From Maritimibacter sp. 55A14 (GTDB lineage Bacteria; Pseudomonadota; Alphaproteobacteria; Rhodobacterales; Rhodobacteraceae): DNA of 64,000 nucleotides. The position numbers and the translations under genes are program-made. A model generated the notes under the pieces. It was given only the letters and a program-made list of their open reading frames with translations. It had not been told where the DNA came from and made no database searches. Of the stretch, positions 1 to 8,730 are shown in pieces. Within the stretch, counting starts at the first letter, position 1, and every line of letters begins with the position of its first letter. Location of the stretch: the NCBI RefSeq assembly GCF_003122205.1, contig NZ_QEYE01000007.1:1-64000 (forward strand), written 5' to 3'.

Positions 1-327
1 TGGTGGTCGGTGCGCCCCTCCGACGCGGGCGGCGCGGATCTGGTCGAGCGCGCCTGCCGCCAGGTCGCAGGCGTCGCCGCCGACATCGCCCGCGACTGCG
101 CACATATCGGGCAGGACCGGCTTTGCAGCGTCGATTACGAAGCGCTTTGCGCCGCGCCGGAACGCACCCTCGCCGCGGTCGCGGAATATCTCGAACGCCA
201 CGGGCTTCCCGCCGCGCCCCGCGCCGGGGTGCCCGGTGCCTTCGCGCTGCACCCTTCCCGCCCGCTGGAGGCCGATCGCGAGGCCCGGCTTCAGGCGCAA
301 CTGGCCGCGCTGGGGGTCTCGGCATGA
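1..327 (+). CDS. sulfotransferase, C-terminal fragment (cut by window edge)
   Basis: The reading frame is open from the first base and starts upstream of the window, so only about 108 C-terminal residues are seen. The segment ESxx-like run 'LCSVDYEALCAAPERTL' followed by 'AEYLERHGL' is the usual C-terminal part of a PAPS-dependent sulfotransferase: the beta-strand ending in a Tyr-Glu-x-Leu motif and the helix that follows it. The catalytic P-loop lies outside the window. The stop overlaps the next start by ATGA (324-327), so it is the first visible gene of a three-gene plus-strand operon with the FemAB-like protein and the NodB deacetylase. The family is likely, the substrate unknown; another nucleotide-dependent transferase cannot be fully excluded without the N-terminus. 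Confidence 0.6.
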   Translation, partial: WWSVRPSDAGGADLVERACRQVAGVAADIARDCAHIGQDRLCSVDYEALCAAPERTLAAVAEYLERHGLPAAPRAGVPGAFALHPSRPLEADREARLQAQLAALGVSA

Positions 328-1364
328 CTGGCGCGGCGCTGCTTCCGCGCGCGGTCACGCCCGCCGACTGGCCCGCCGTCAGCCAGGCATTCCGCGACCT
401 GACCTTCGAGCAGACCCTCACCTATGGCCAGGCCGCGGCGCGGCGGATCGGGGCGGAGACGCAGTTCCTTGCGCTCGATGATGAGGGCGGAACCCCCGTG
501 GCCGCCGCCTGCCTGCGCCTCAAGCGCGTGCCGGGGCTGGGACGGGGGATCGCCTGGATCGCCGCGGGTCCGCTGATGTGCGGGACCGGCGCACCGCCGC
601 CCGAGCCCGCGCAAATACAGGCAATTCTCGCCGCGCTGCGGGCCCATGTCACGCAGGCGGGGCACATCCTGCGGCTGCGCCTGCCCGCCACCGCCGGGCA
701 CGACCCGCAGACCATGGACGAGGCGGCGGCACGCGCGGGCTTCCATCCCTCGACCCGCGCCGCCGCCTATCGCAGCGTCGCCATCGACCTGAAGCAGGAC
801 GAGGACGCGCTGCTGGCCGGGCTGCACGGCAAGTGGCGCAATCCGCTGCGCGGCGCGCTCAAGGCGGGGCTGGAGCTGGAGACCGGGCCGATTGCCGAGA
901 TGTCCGGGCGATTCGACGCGCTCTACCGGCAGGTTCAGGCCGCCAAGGGTTTCAACCCCGAGATCCCGCCGGAATTCTATTACGATCTGGAGGGGCCGGA
1001 TTTTGCCCATGGCGTGCTGATCGCGCGCAAGGACGGCACCGATCTGGGCGGGTTTACGCTCGGGCTTGCGGGCGGCACGGCGGTCTATCTCTTCGGGGCG
1101 ACGGCGGAGGCGGGGCGCAAGCTCAATGCCGGGCATTTCCTGATGTGGCAGGCGATGCTGCACGCCCGCGCGCGCGGTATGCACTGCCTCGACCTGGGCG
1201 GGATCGACGCCGAGGCCAACCCCACCGTCACCCGCTTCAAGCGGCGCACCGGCGGCGCCGAAGTCACCGCCCCCGGCCCCTATGAGGCGCGTCCTACCGG
1301 GCCTGGCGCGGCGCTGGTCGGCCTGGCCGAGACGGTCCATGCCAAGCTGAGGGCGCGGCGATGA
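324..1364 (+). CDS. FemAB/GNAT-like acyltransferase of polysaccharide clusters
   Basis: 346 aa. The ATG at 324 is chosen because it overlaps the upstream stop by ATGA; upstream in-frame codons belong to a shadow of the preceding gene. The middle ('GKWRNPLRGALKAGLELE', residues about 170-190) and the later 'YLFGATAE', 'LMWQAMLHARARGMHCLDLGGID' and 'FKRRTGG' blocks are typical of the FemAB/FmhB-like double-GNAT fold, in which an aminoacyl or acyl group is moved to a cell-surface acceptor. Such proteins recur in exopolysaccharide clusters, where the acyl donor is usually unknown. There is no signal peptide, so it is cytoplasmic. It is tightly coupled to a sulfotransferase and a deacetylase, which suggests N- or O-acylation of a sugar or lipid-linked intermediate. 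Substrate is not predictable. Confidence 0.75.
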   Translation: MTGAALLPRAVTPADWPAVSQAFRDLTFEQTLTYGQAAARRIGAETQFLALDDEGGTPVAAACLRLKRVPGLGRGIAWIAAGPLMCGTGAPPPEPAQIQAILAALRAHVTQAGHILRLRLPATAGHDPQTMDEAAARAGFHPSTRAAAYRSVAIDLKQDEDALLAGLHGKWRNPLRGALKAGLELETGPIAEMSGRFDALYRQVQAAKGFNPEIPPEFYYDLEGPDFAHGVLIARKDGTDLGGFTLGLAGGTAVYLFGATAEAGRKLNAGHFLMWQAMLHARARGMHCLDLGGIDAEANPTVTRFKRRTGGAEVTAPGPYEARPTGPGAALVGLAETVHAKLRARR

Positions 1365-2026
1365 CGCGTGCGGTCGGGATCATATTCCACGGCATCGGCA
1401 CGCCGAAAAGGGATGTTGAAGCAGATGAGGTTCCATATTGGCTCAGCATTGAAAAATTCCAGGCCGCTCTTGATCAGATTACTAACGGGAGTAGCGGGAT
1501 AGAGTACGTGGTCACCTTCGATGACGGCAATTCATCCGACTACGAAATCGCCCTCCCTGAACTTATCGCAAGGGGTCTTCACGCATCCTTTTTCGTGCTT
1601 TCCGGGCGTATAGGAGTGCCTGGTTTCCTTGATGCCACACAGATTCGTGCGCTCCGCGATGCCGGTATGACCATTGGCAGCCACGGTGTCTCCCATCGCG
1701 CTTGGTCAGAACTGGACGGCGAAGAGCTATGGGAAGAACTGTCTGAATCTCGCGAGGTTCTCGAAGAAATCTGCGGTCAACCAGTAACGGAGGCCGGCAT
1801 TCCCTTTGGCAAATACACCGCGCGAGTCCTCAGACAGCTGCGCCATGCGGGGTATACGGCTGCGTACACGAGCGACACCGGGTCGATGGATAGGGAAGCT
1901 TTTTTAAGACCGCGCACATCTCTTACGTGTGACATGAGCATTGAGAGCTTGATGAGCGTGCTTTCCGGGCCCCCACGTACAATTCGCCGACAGATCGGTA
2001 TGGCACGCCGCAGATGGCTGCCATGA
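1361..2026 (+). CDS. polysaccharide deacetylase (NodB/CE4 domain)
   Basis: 221 aa, starting in an ATGA overlap with the previous gene. It carries the NodB signatures: 'TFDDG' near residue 52 (catalytic Asp plus metal Asp) and 'SHGVSHR' near residue 107 (metal-binding His-x3-His). It should remove acetyl groups from N-acetylated sugars in a Zn-dependent reaction. There is no signal peptide, so it would act on a cytoplasmic lipid-linked or nucleotide-sugar intermediate rather than on exported polymer. Base composition drops sharply just after the start, at about 1400, and stays low to about 2100, so the gene body is compositionally foreign to the FemAB-like gene it is coupled to. A second NodB protein lies at 55221-55994. 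Confidence 0.85.
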   Translation: MTRAVGIIFHGIGTPKRDVEADEVPYWLSIEKFQAALDQITNGSSGIEYVVTFDDGNSSDYEIALPELIARGLHASFFVLSGRIGVPGFLDATQIRALRDAGMTIGSHGVSHRAWSELDGEELWEELSESREVLEEICGQPVTEAGIPFGKYTARVLRQLRHAGYTAAYTSDTGSMDREAFLRPRTSLTCDMSIESLMSVLSGPPRTIRRQIGMARRRWLP

Positions 2027-2190
2027 TACGAAAAGGGGTGTATCCTTCATTGTTCCGTTGGCTCCTGTGGCAGCCTTGCCAGCCTCGCCGCGCGAAGCGT
2101 CCCGCAATTGGTTGACTGAACCTCGGGGTTGGAGGACATCTGGTTGTGGATAAGTGCCGGAAGCCGGCCGGCCCGCGCGATGGGAGTTTC

Positions 2191-3516
2191 ATGAAGTACC
2201 TGTTTTTCGGTTCGATTCTCTTCCTGACGGCCATCGGCGGTATCGCCTATGGCGTGGGCATCGGCGTCTACCGGATGTGGCCTTATACCGAGCTGCGCTT
2301 CATCAAGGACGAGTTGTCCTTCGTGTTGAGCGACCTGATGGGACGGACGGACAGGCTGGTGCTGACCGATGACAGCCGGTCGCTGCCCGATCTGGCGCCC
2401 GTCGAACCGGCCGGTCTCTTCGGCGCCTCGGTCCCGCGGGTGAGCTTTCCCGGCCCGATCTCGGGCTATACGCTGGTGCTGGGTACCTTCGATCTGGGCA
2501 CCGTCGAACATGCCGCGCTGCTCTTTGACGAGACCGGGCGCGTCGTGCATCACTGGGTCCTGAACGAGGACGCCATCGCCACCGCGGAGCGGCGCGATAC
2601 GCCCTACAAGTTCCCGCACGGTTTCGAAGTCATGCCCGACGGCTCGGTCATCTTCGCCTTCGACGGTGGCGTGTCGCTACAGAAATTCGACGCCTGCAGC
2701 CGGCCCGTCTGGGCGGTGGAGGGCGCCTACCACCACAGCGTCACGCTGACCGGCGACCGCCGCCATGTCTGGACCCTCATCAATCACGACCCCGTTCCGG
2801 AGGACCCCCGCGACGAGGCGCGCCGCGCCGGTGCCCACAAGATCGGCGTGGCGGACGGCTCCATCGACGCATCCTTCACGGTCCGCGACGTGATCCGGGC
2901 GAACCCGACGCTCGATCTCTTCGGCGCGCGCCAGATGGACGAGACGAAGCATGGTTATTCATGGATTAGAGATCCGATGCATCCCAACGACATCGACCCG
3001 CTGCCCGCGGCGCTGGCCGGGGCCTTCCCGGATTTCGCGCCGGGCGACCTTCTGATGAGCTTCCGCGGGCTCAACCTCGTCACCGCAGTGGATCCCGAGA
3101 CGCAGAAGGTCAAATGGTACAGCTACGGCCAGATGCGCCGGCAGCATGATCCTGACTGGGAGCCCGACGGCACCATCACAATCTACGACAACAGGATGCA
3201 CCGCAATTCAAGCCGGATAATACAATTACGCCCCCCAGAACCTCAGCATTCCGAGACAATCATCAAGGGTGAAGACGTAGAATTCTATAGCTGGATACAG
3301 GGAAAGCACCAATTGACCGACGGCGGAAATGCCGTGCTTTTCTCCATTCCGCAGCAAGGCCGAGTACTTGAGATTGATAGGGACGGGAATGTACGCATGG
3401 AGCTCGTAAATAATTTTCAGAGATCAAACAATCGCCGATTTCTTGTTTCTGAAGCAAAACGCCTACCGGTTAATTATTTTCATCCAGGCACATTCGAACT
3501 CTGCACAAAACAATAA
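2191..3516 (+). CDS. arylsulfotransferase (ASST)-family membrane-anchored protein 1
   Basis: 441 aa. ATG at 2191 is preferred over the in-frame GTG at 2146 because GGGAG lies 5 nt upstream of it. A single N-terminal membrane helix (residues about 2-22) is followed by a periplasmic beta-propeller-like domain. 'HPNDIDPL' and 'RQHDPDW' resemble the conserved His-x-Asn-Asp and Gln-His blocks of PAPS-independent arylsulfotransferases, which move sulfate between phenolic donors and acceptors through a sulfohistidine. Paralogous to 42853-44181, which has the same blocks. GC falls from 39/60 at 3121-3180 to 27/60 at 3241-3300 and 22/60 at 3421-3480, so roughly the last 110 residues have a different origin. 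The ASST family call is firm; sulfotransfer on polysaccharide is inference. Confidence 0.75.
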   Translation: MKYLFFGSILFLTAIGGIAYGVGIGVYRMWPYTELRFIKDELSFVLSDLMGRTDRLVLTDDSRSLPDLAPVEPAGLFGASVPRVSFPGPISGYTLVLGTFDLGTVEHAALLFDETGRVVHHWVLNEDAIATAERRDTPYKFPHGFEVMPDGSVIFAFDGGVSLQKFDACSRPVWAVEGAYHHSVTLTGDRRHVWTLINHDPVPEDPRDEARRAGAHKIGVADGSIDASFTVRDVIRANPTLDLFGARQMDETKHGYSWIRDPMHPNDIDPLPAALAGAFPDFAPGDLLMSFRGLNLVTAVDPETQKVKWYSYGQMRRQHDPDWEPDGTITIYDNRMHRNSSRIIQLRPPEPQHSETIIKGEDVEFYSWIQGKHQLTDGGNAVLFSIPQQGRVLEIDRDGNVRMELVNNFQRSNNRRFLVSEAKRLPVNYFHPGTFELCTKQ

Positions 3517-3591
3517 CCGGAGCCATTTCCAAAGACGTCCCATTAAGTAGTTGCGCCATTTCTTAATTTCCAGAGCAAAATCATACTGAAC

Positions 3592-4497
3592 TCAGGAACT
3601 CCTATCATATCCGAATTTGTCAAGGATGTGGCCCAGCTCCTTGTCAATGAATGCAAGATGCTCAGGCTCCAACTCCGCCTTCCACTGGCCGCTCCTACCG
3701 CTGCGGATATGCGACCGTTCGTTGGGCTTGTCCTTCGACACCCGGCTGCGCTTGCCCGCCTCGAAGAGCCGCATCAGCCGCACGCCCAGGTCATGCGCCT
3801 CGCCCTCCAGCCCCAGGAAGCTGAACATGCGCGCATAGCAGGCGTCGCGATCCTCGCCCATCAACTCGTCATAGGAAACCTCCAGGATATCGGGATCGTC
3901 CAGGTCCCAGTTATCCAGAATTTCCCGGCTGAAGAAGATGAAATGCCGGATCGTCATGAAGAGCCCCTCGGTCTTGTCAACCGCGCGCAGCTTTTCCTGA
4001 TAGGTGACGCCGTTCTCGTCGGGGACATGAACCCAGAGCTCGTTGGTCCAGAGATGATAATGGTAGGAGGACACGATCATGTCGCGCGGATCGCGCATGA
4101 TGTGAATGCCGCGATAGGGGCCGATCTCCGCCCAAGGCGTACGGCTGTGGGTGGACAGGAAGACTCTTGTACCAGGCCGTGGGACATCCTTTGGCACGTC
4201 CTCAAATGATACATTCAAACCCAATGCAAGGAACCTAAGAACCGCCTTAAAATATGTCGTCATGCTCTTGTGATGAGTGGCAACAAACAAGCATTTTGGC
4301 GGCGTGTTAAACTCATTTCTTCCATAACGACACTTGGCTAAATATGGTAACATGATCCAAAATTCAGGGTTTCTCACAAGCCCATAATTTTTCCGTACTG
4401 AGATAGGAACTTGCCTGACCATCTTCGCCATCCTCGATCGTCGAGAAGGCACACCCATACCCGCGCTTGTTACGATTTTTTCTTCACTTGCATCCAT
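3592..4497 (-). CDS. PAPS-dependent sulfotransferase (compositional chimera)
   Basis: 301 aa. It has all three diagnostic blocks: 'THHKSMTTYF' (5'-phosphosulfate loop, residues about 74-83), 'IMRDPRDMIVSSYHY' (3'-phosphate site) and 'RSGRSGQWK' (the RxGxxGxWK PAPS motif near the C-terminus). It transfers sulfate from PAPS to a hydroxyl or amine, here presumably a sugar. The start follows the stop of the Wzy-like gene by 5 bp, so the two form a minus-strand operon. The N-terminal third is AT-rich (23/60 GC at 4201-4260) and the remainder GC-rich (36/60 at 4141-4200, 40/60 at 4081-4140), with a sharp switch near residue 97. This indicates recombination inside the gene between the phosphosulfate loop and the acceptor/C-terminal part. 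Confidence 0.9.
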   Translation of the reverse strand: MDASEEKIVTSAGMGVPSRRSRMAKMVRQVPISVRKNYGLVRNPEFWIMLPYLAKCRYGRNEFNTPPKCLFVATHHKSMTTYFKAVLRFLALGLNVSFEDVPKDVPRPGTRVFLSTHSRTPWAEIGPYRGIHIMRDPRDMIVSSYHYHLWTNELWVHVPDENGVTYQEKLRAVDKTEGLFMTIRHFIFFSREILDNWDLDDPDILEVSYDELMGEDRDACYARMFSFLGLEGEAHDLGVRLMRLFEAGKRSRVSKDKPNERSHIRSGRSGQWKAELEPEHLAFIDKELGHILDKFGYDRSS

Positions 4498-4502
4498 TTC
4501 AT

Positions 4503-5906
4503 CTAATCCGTGCTCGCATTATCCCGTCCCTTCGCTCCACCAGACGTGTGACTTAAACTATCCTGATGCGAGCTCATATGACCAAACCTTGTATAACGAA
4601 TTGTTCTATCTTTTCCAGAACCCACTTCGCCATGCACATCATCAAAGTCTTCATCGTTCGAATCAATTAGCCATATACCACTGCCCAACAAGAACATAAA
4701 TAAGCAAAATGTGGCATCCCAAACGTGCACAGTGATCGCTGCAATGCAGAAACCAGAAAGTGAAAACAGATATCCGAGTCGAAATTTGGCAAGGTCGCCT
4801 TTCAATTGGGAACCTCCAACCTTACGAAAACTAATTACCACAGCCAAAAGCAAGAATATAAAAGCTGGAAGCCCGTACCGAAGCGCAACCACGAGCCAAA
4901 AATTATCAATACTTGACAGCATCCACGGTGGGCGAGTCCAGTCACCCAAACCTATCCCGAAAATCGGGTTCCGCATTACATCATCAGAGGCGTTCTCGAA
5001 AATATGAATCCTATTCCAGGCCGTCGATGATTTTAATGTAAGATAGGCAGCAAAAATCTGCGCAGGAGATCGATTTGAAAATATCTCAATGAAAACGTAG
5101 CAGCCAATAAACCCCCATATGAGAAGGTTCCAACGCTTCTGGACAAAATCAAAAATTTTACGCCACACCATCAATCCAATTTGCACAGCAACAGCGAGAA
5201 ATGCGCCGGACGAAAGGGATGAAAACACCGCAATAGTTACTAGTCCAGTCGAAAACAATCTTGAAAATAACTTCTTACTGCCCCCAAGAACGAGCCAGGA
5301 AAGTGAGAAAGCCGAGGCACAATATACCCCGTAAAGAATCGGATGTGGCATCGAACCCTGGGCTCGGTACAATCCAAGTCTCGGTTCTTGATGCACTTCC
5401 CTGTAAACATTCATGAAGTTTCCGAATACATCGATAAGTATTGAGCGATCATAAATGTTTTGATACAGACTGAATGGCACCATAATCACTACGGACACGA
5501 AAAACCAGTAGCAGAAATGCCTAAAAGATTCCGGGGATCTAATCATGGCTCTCGCAATAAAATAAGGAGCGAGAGTTTCAATTATCCTGATACCTATGAA
5601 CTCCCACTGACTCCCCACACCATGATTCACGGCAATGGCGGCTGAACTCCAAAATGCATGCAATACAACCAATAAATCAATTGATTTCACACCATTGTAC
5701 CGACCTGTCAAACAGAGGAAAAGCACTGGGATAAACGCAGCGACCAGAATCGACCTGTAGATGCTCATTCTCAGACCGAAAACGTCAAAATAAAATGGCA
5801 TCACAAACGACATCATTAAAATGGCAACGAGGATCGGGTGTCGTTTCGCCTTGCCTAGAGACTGGCGTTGGATGGAGCCTTTTGGGGCCGCGGCATCAGT
5901 AAGCAT
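4503..5906 (-). CDS. O-antigen ligase/Wzy-type polysaccharide polymerase
   Basis: 467 aa with about ten to twelve hydrophobic segments. The start at 5906 is chosen because GGAAG precedes it by 5 nt; a GTG at 5957 is the alternative. A large loop after roughly residue 175 contains 'RLGLYRAQGSMPHPILYG', the kind of periplasmic segment shared by O-antigen ligase and Wzy polymerases. It would polymerise undecaprenyl-linked repeat units at the outer face of the inner membrane, working with the Wzx-like flippase at 61022-62482. The gene is uniformly low-GC and atypical for the replicon, as specificity genes such as wzy commonly are. It could instead be a ligase moving polymer onto a lipid core. Confidence 0.75.
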   Translation of the reverse strand: MLTDAAAPKGSIQRQSLGKAKRHPILVAILMMSFVMPFYFDVFGLRMSIYRSILVAAFIPVLFLCLTGRYNGVKSIDLLVVLHAFWSSAAIAVNHGVGSQWEFIGIRIIETLAPYFIARAMIRSPESFRHFCYWFFVSVVIMVPFSLYQNIYDRSILIDVFGNFMNVYREVHQEPRLGLYRAQGSMPHPILYGVYCASAFSLSWLVLGGSKKLFSRLFSTGLVTIAVFSSLSSGAFLAVAVQIGLMVWRKIFDFVQKRWNLLIWGFIGCYVFIEIFSNRSPAQIFAAYLTLKSSTAWNRIHIFENASDDVMRNPIFGIGLGDWTRPPWMLSSIDNFWLVVALRYGLPAFIFLLLAVVISFRKVGGSQLKGDLAKFRLGYLFSLSGFCIAAITVHVWDATFCLFMFLLGSGIWLIDSNDEDFDDVHGEVGSGKDRTIRYTRFGHMSSHQDSLSHTSGGAKGRDNASTD

Positions 5907-6072
5907 GGCCGCTTCCAAACTTATGCGCAGGATCAGAATATGCAGTACTTTCAGCACGAAGCAAGTCGACGCTCATAATTTCCCTCTGCATTTACTTTGT
6001 CCTCCTACAACATGCCTTGCTTCTGCTTCTCTCTCTGTATTTACGACGCCTGCACTGCATTACAGGAACGCG

Positions 6073-6792
6073 CTATAGCTGAAACCGGCGTTTTGCTTTT
6101 TTGATATCGTAAATACTTGAAAGCAGATCGTAGTCTTGCCGCGTCACTTCAAACAGTTTATCCACCTGGTTACTCGTTAGACTGTCATCCCGCTTTTCGG
6201 ATGGCGCTACATTAGCGTGTTTCAGATTCACTTTCCGGCAAGATTGCTCCCGAAGAAATGACTCAAAATCGTCAAACCTCTCCAATGTAAATGTTCTGTC
6301 AAAATACGTCAGATCACCGCCAAGATGCCATACGTAAGGGGTTGTGTGGACACGTGCGGGCCTGCTGATTGAGCGATATTCCTCAAAATGATCGATAAAT
6401 TCTCCGAATGTTGGATTTAGCGGGAGCCCTTCGTTTTCGACGTCGAGTTCCTCAGAACGCCAACGAAACTGTCTCTCGTGTATTTTATCCCTCCATGCCG
6501 ATCTAATTCTCGAAGCAGGATCTCGGACTATTGCGATTTTCGTGAACATCTCCGGCACTTCATCCAGGCCAAATACTGTACATCGAAATCCCTCGACTTC
6601 ATGAATGTTTCGTGGCTTGGCTAGTTTTCGGCGCGCGAGTTGCCAGCGGATGTGATGAAGTAGTCGATCAATACCTTTACCGCGGAAAGGGCGCCCAAAC
6701 TCCATCTCCCACAGTGTTTCCTTGACACTCGTGCTACCTACTTTTGTTACGTCAAAATAGGCTAGTTGTATTGATTTCGCCAACACTACCAT
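6073..6792 (-). CDS. sulfotransferase, carbohydrate-sulfotransferase-like (Sulfotransfer_2 type)
   Basis: 239 aa from ATG 6792 (GGGGTG just upstream); a GTG nine codons earlier is possible. 'YFDVTKVGSTSVKETL' near the N-terminus is the phosphosulfate-binding loop and 'AIVRDPASRIRSAWRDK' near residue 85 is the 3'-phosphate motif, both as in Golgi-type carbohydrate sulfotransferases and their bacterial relatives. The order of the motifs and the short length fit the family. It lies in the low-GC island between the Wzy-like gene (same strand, 166 bp downstream) and a divergent glycosyltransferase, so it probably sulfates the polymer made by these genes. Sugar and position are unknown. Confidence 0.8.
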   Translation of the reverse strand: MVVLAKSIQLAYFDVTKVGSTSVKETLWEMEFGRPFRGKGIDRLLHHIRWQLARRKLAKPRNIHEVEGFRCTVFGLDEVPEMFTKIAIVRDPASRIRSAWRDKIHERQFRWRSEELDVENEGLPLNPTFGEFIDHFEEYRSISRPARVHTTPYVWHLGGDLTYFDRTFTLERFDDFESFLREQSCRKVNLKHANVAPSEKRDDSLTSNQVDKLFEVTRQDYDLLSSIYDIKKAKRRFQL

Positions 6793-7011
6793 CTGCACCC
6801 CGCTTGCACAGCGCCCCACCTAAGTATCTTAGAGCACGGCAAAAAACCTAGCAACGGTGGATGATGAAACAGGCGTTGCGTAGCTGGCCTACAACGTCAA
6901 AATGCTACTGGCTCTGTTCACCAAAGGTGTCGATCCGATGCTGCCCAAGACCCAATGCCTTATCCTGCTCCAAGTAAAACCATGCGCCCAACATGCAAAG
7001 CAAGAGGACGA

Positions 7012-7872
7012 ATGATGCGATCGTATCCCTTTTGGCTCCTTATCTTTGTGTTATTTATACAAATCAAGATGTTAGCTAGTTTTTGCCGTCGTGCGTACAG
7101 AAAAGTCACGGGCCACAAGCCGGATCACTTCGACACCACGGTACCAAGGCAAATCCCCAAGACGGTCTGGATGTACTGGGACGCGGGCGAGTCATCCGCT
7201 CCTGAACTTGTCCAGATGTGTATCGCTTCGTGGCGAATCATGAACCCGACTTGGGATGTCACAGTGCTTGACGCTTCAACCGCTGGCAACATGGTGGATA
7301 TGCCGATAGGCGCTACGGATATTCCTGTCCAGTCTTACGCCGACCTCCTGCGACTTCGGTTGCTGAGGCAGATGGGAGGAGTTTGGGCGGATGCCACAAC
7401 CTACTGTGTCCAACCTCTTGATTGCTGGCTTCCACTTGTTGCGCAGAGAGGGTTCTTTGCCTTCACTTGGACACCAACTGATCGGTGGTTCATCTGGCCA
7501 GGAGTCCGGCGCTCTTTGACAAACTGGTTTTTGGCGTCTGAGACCCAAGGGGAGATAATTTCTCAGTGGGAGATGTATAGTTTCGCCTATTGGGAGAATC
7601 GGAAGAAACCTCACATTTACTTTTGGCCACACCTTTTGTTTGAAGTACTTACTTTGTTGCGTGTTCGATTCCGGAAAAGCTACGCGTCAATCCCAAAAAT
7701 TGGCTGTTATGGTTCACATATTGTACACGATTGCGTAACGCGCAGCAGGGATGAAGGTATCGTGAGAAAGGTATTACTGAGCGGCGTTGCGCCAGTTCAA
7801 AAGTTGCGGTGGGACTGGAGCGATGAACAAGTAGAGAGAGCAAAAATGTTGCTTTCCAATCAGACTATATAG
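7012..7872 (+). CDS. glycosyltransferase, capsular-synthesis/GT32-like
   Basis: 286 aa from the first of two adjacent ATGs at 7012/7015, preceded by AGAGG. An N-terminal hydrophobic helix (residues about 4-20) anchors it in the inner membrane. 'IPKTVWMYWD' (about residues 52-61) and 'YADLLRLRLLRQMGGVWADAT' (about 120-140) match the GT32/Caps_synth family, in which the D-x-D-like 'WADA' coordinates metal and nucleotide sugar. It is the only visible glycosyltransferase in the low-GC island and is divergent from the flanking sulfotransferases. Donor and acceptor cannot be inferred. The codon use is AT-richer than in the core replicon genes. Confidence 0.8.
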   Translation: MMRSYPFWLLIFVLFIQIKMLASFCRRAYRKVTGHKPDHFDTTVPRQIPKTVWMYWDAGESSAPELVQMCIASWRIMNPTWDVTVLDASTAGNMVDMPIGATDIPVQSYADLLRLRLLRQMGGVWADATTYCVQPLDCWLPLVAQRGFFAFTWTPTDRWFIWPGVRRSLTNWFLASETQGEIISQWEMYSFAYWENRKKPHIYFWPHLLFEVLTLLRVRFRKSYASIPKIGCYGSHIVHDCVTRSRDEGIVRKVLLSGVAPVQKLRWDWSDEQVERAKMLLSNQTI

Positions 7873-7904
7873 TTCATTGCACAGAACTTACGCTGTCCCG
7901 CCGG

Positions 7905-8696
7905 TCACGCGCATGCCCGTTGCAGGGCACCGCGGTGAAGATCGTAATCGCTCGCGTAATACTCGGCCACGAAATCGCGCACACCAGCCGTGTCGAAAGC
8001 CGGCAGCAGCGCCTGCGCCTTGGGCTTCATCATCATTCGACGCGCGGATTTCCGGACCCAGCGATGTAGCGGCTCGGGCATCAAGCGCTTGGCTTGCTGG
8101 CTGCCCGTCTGCGCGATCTGCCTGAGATGCGGATAACGGAAAACGGTGGTTTGGTTGGCATGGCCGAAGGCCAGTTCGGTGCCGCCGATCGTATCGCCGA
8201 TCGCGGCAGCCAGGTCGTCCAGTCGCTCGACCGGAAATATGGTCTGCACAAGTCTCTCGCCGTCCATGAACACAAAATCCGACTGCCGCGAAAAATGGAT
8301 GAACTCGGGCGCGGTGACCTGCGGCACGGACCGAAGATAAGACATCACGCGGTCAAGCTCGGCGGCGATGTCCGCTTCGCCCAACTGCGCGATCTCGGAC
8401 TTCAGGTACATCTTGGCGCGCTGCGCCATGGCGGACTGGAACCGCTGCATTGGGTCGCGCACGATCGCGAAGGTCGCGTAGCTGCGGAGTTTGGCGAACA
8501 CATCCGGGTCGATCTCGGCCAGCAGGTTGAGCGGGAGATGCGTGAAATCCAACTCGCCATGGGCCGGGTGATGGCCCAAGCTCTCAACGAAATGCGGCGC
8601 GCCGTCATGGAAATCCTCCAGCGCGCGGCGCACCGAGGTGCCAGCGCATTTCGGAATGTGGATGAAGATGAAACCGAAACGGTCGGATACAATCAT
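7905..8696 (-). CDS. sulfotransferase family protein (Sulfotransfer_2)
   Basis: 263 aa. ATG 8696 is preferred (GGGGAG about 8 nt upstream); a GTG directly before it is equally in frame. 'FIHIPKCAGTSVRRAL' (residues about 10-25) is the typical phosphosulfate loop of bacterial sulfotransferases and 'AIVRDPMQRFQSAM' (about 78-91) the 3'-phosphate site. The remainder is alpha-helical with a basic stretch 'RKSARRMMMK'. Base composition is high-GC again, so the boundary of the low-GC island lies between this gene and the GT32-like gene. A terminator (8731-8759) separates it from the upstream beta-helix gene on the same strand, so it has its own promoter. Probable role: sulfation of cell-surface glycan. 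Confidence 0.85.
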   Translation of the reverse strand: MIVSDRFGFIFIHIPKCAGTSVRRALEDFHDGAPHFVESLGHHPAHGELDFTHLPLNLLAEIDPDVFAKLRSYATFAIVRDPMQRFQSAMAQRAKMYLKSEIAQLGEADIAAELDRVMSYLRSVPQVTAPEFIHFSRQSDFVFMDGERLVQTIFPVERLDDLAAAIGDTIGGTELAFGHANQTTVFRYPHLRQIAQTGSQQAKRLMPEPLHRWVRKSARRMMMKPKAQALLPAFDTAGVRDFVAEYYASDYDLHRGALQRACA

Positions 8697-8730
8697 CACG
8701 CGGCTCCCCGCCGCCAGCCGCCGGATTCGG

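Noticed and set aside
291-1340. Long open frame on the minus strand opposite the FemAB-like gene
   Set aside because: High-GC antisense shadow; Arg/Gly-rich composition, no domain, and the plus-strand gene is well supported.
6910-6922. GGCTCTGTTCACC, similar to IS6-family terminal inverted repeats
   Set aside because: Only a partial match, no second copy in opposite orientation nearby and no transposase.
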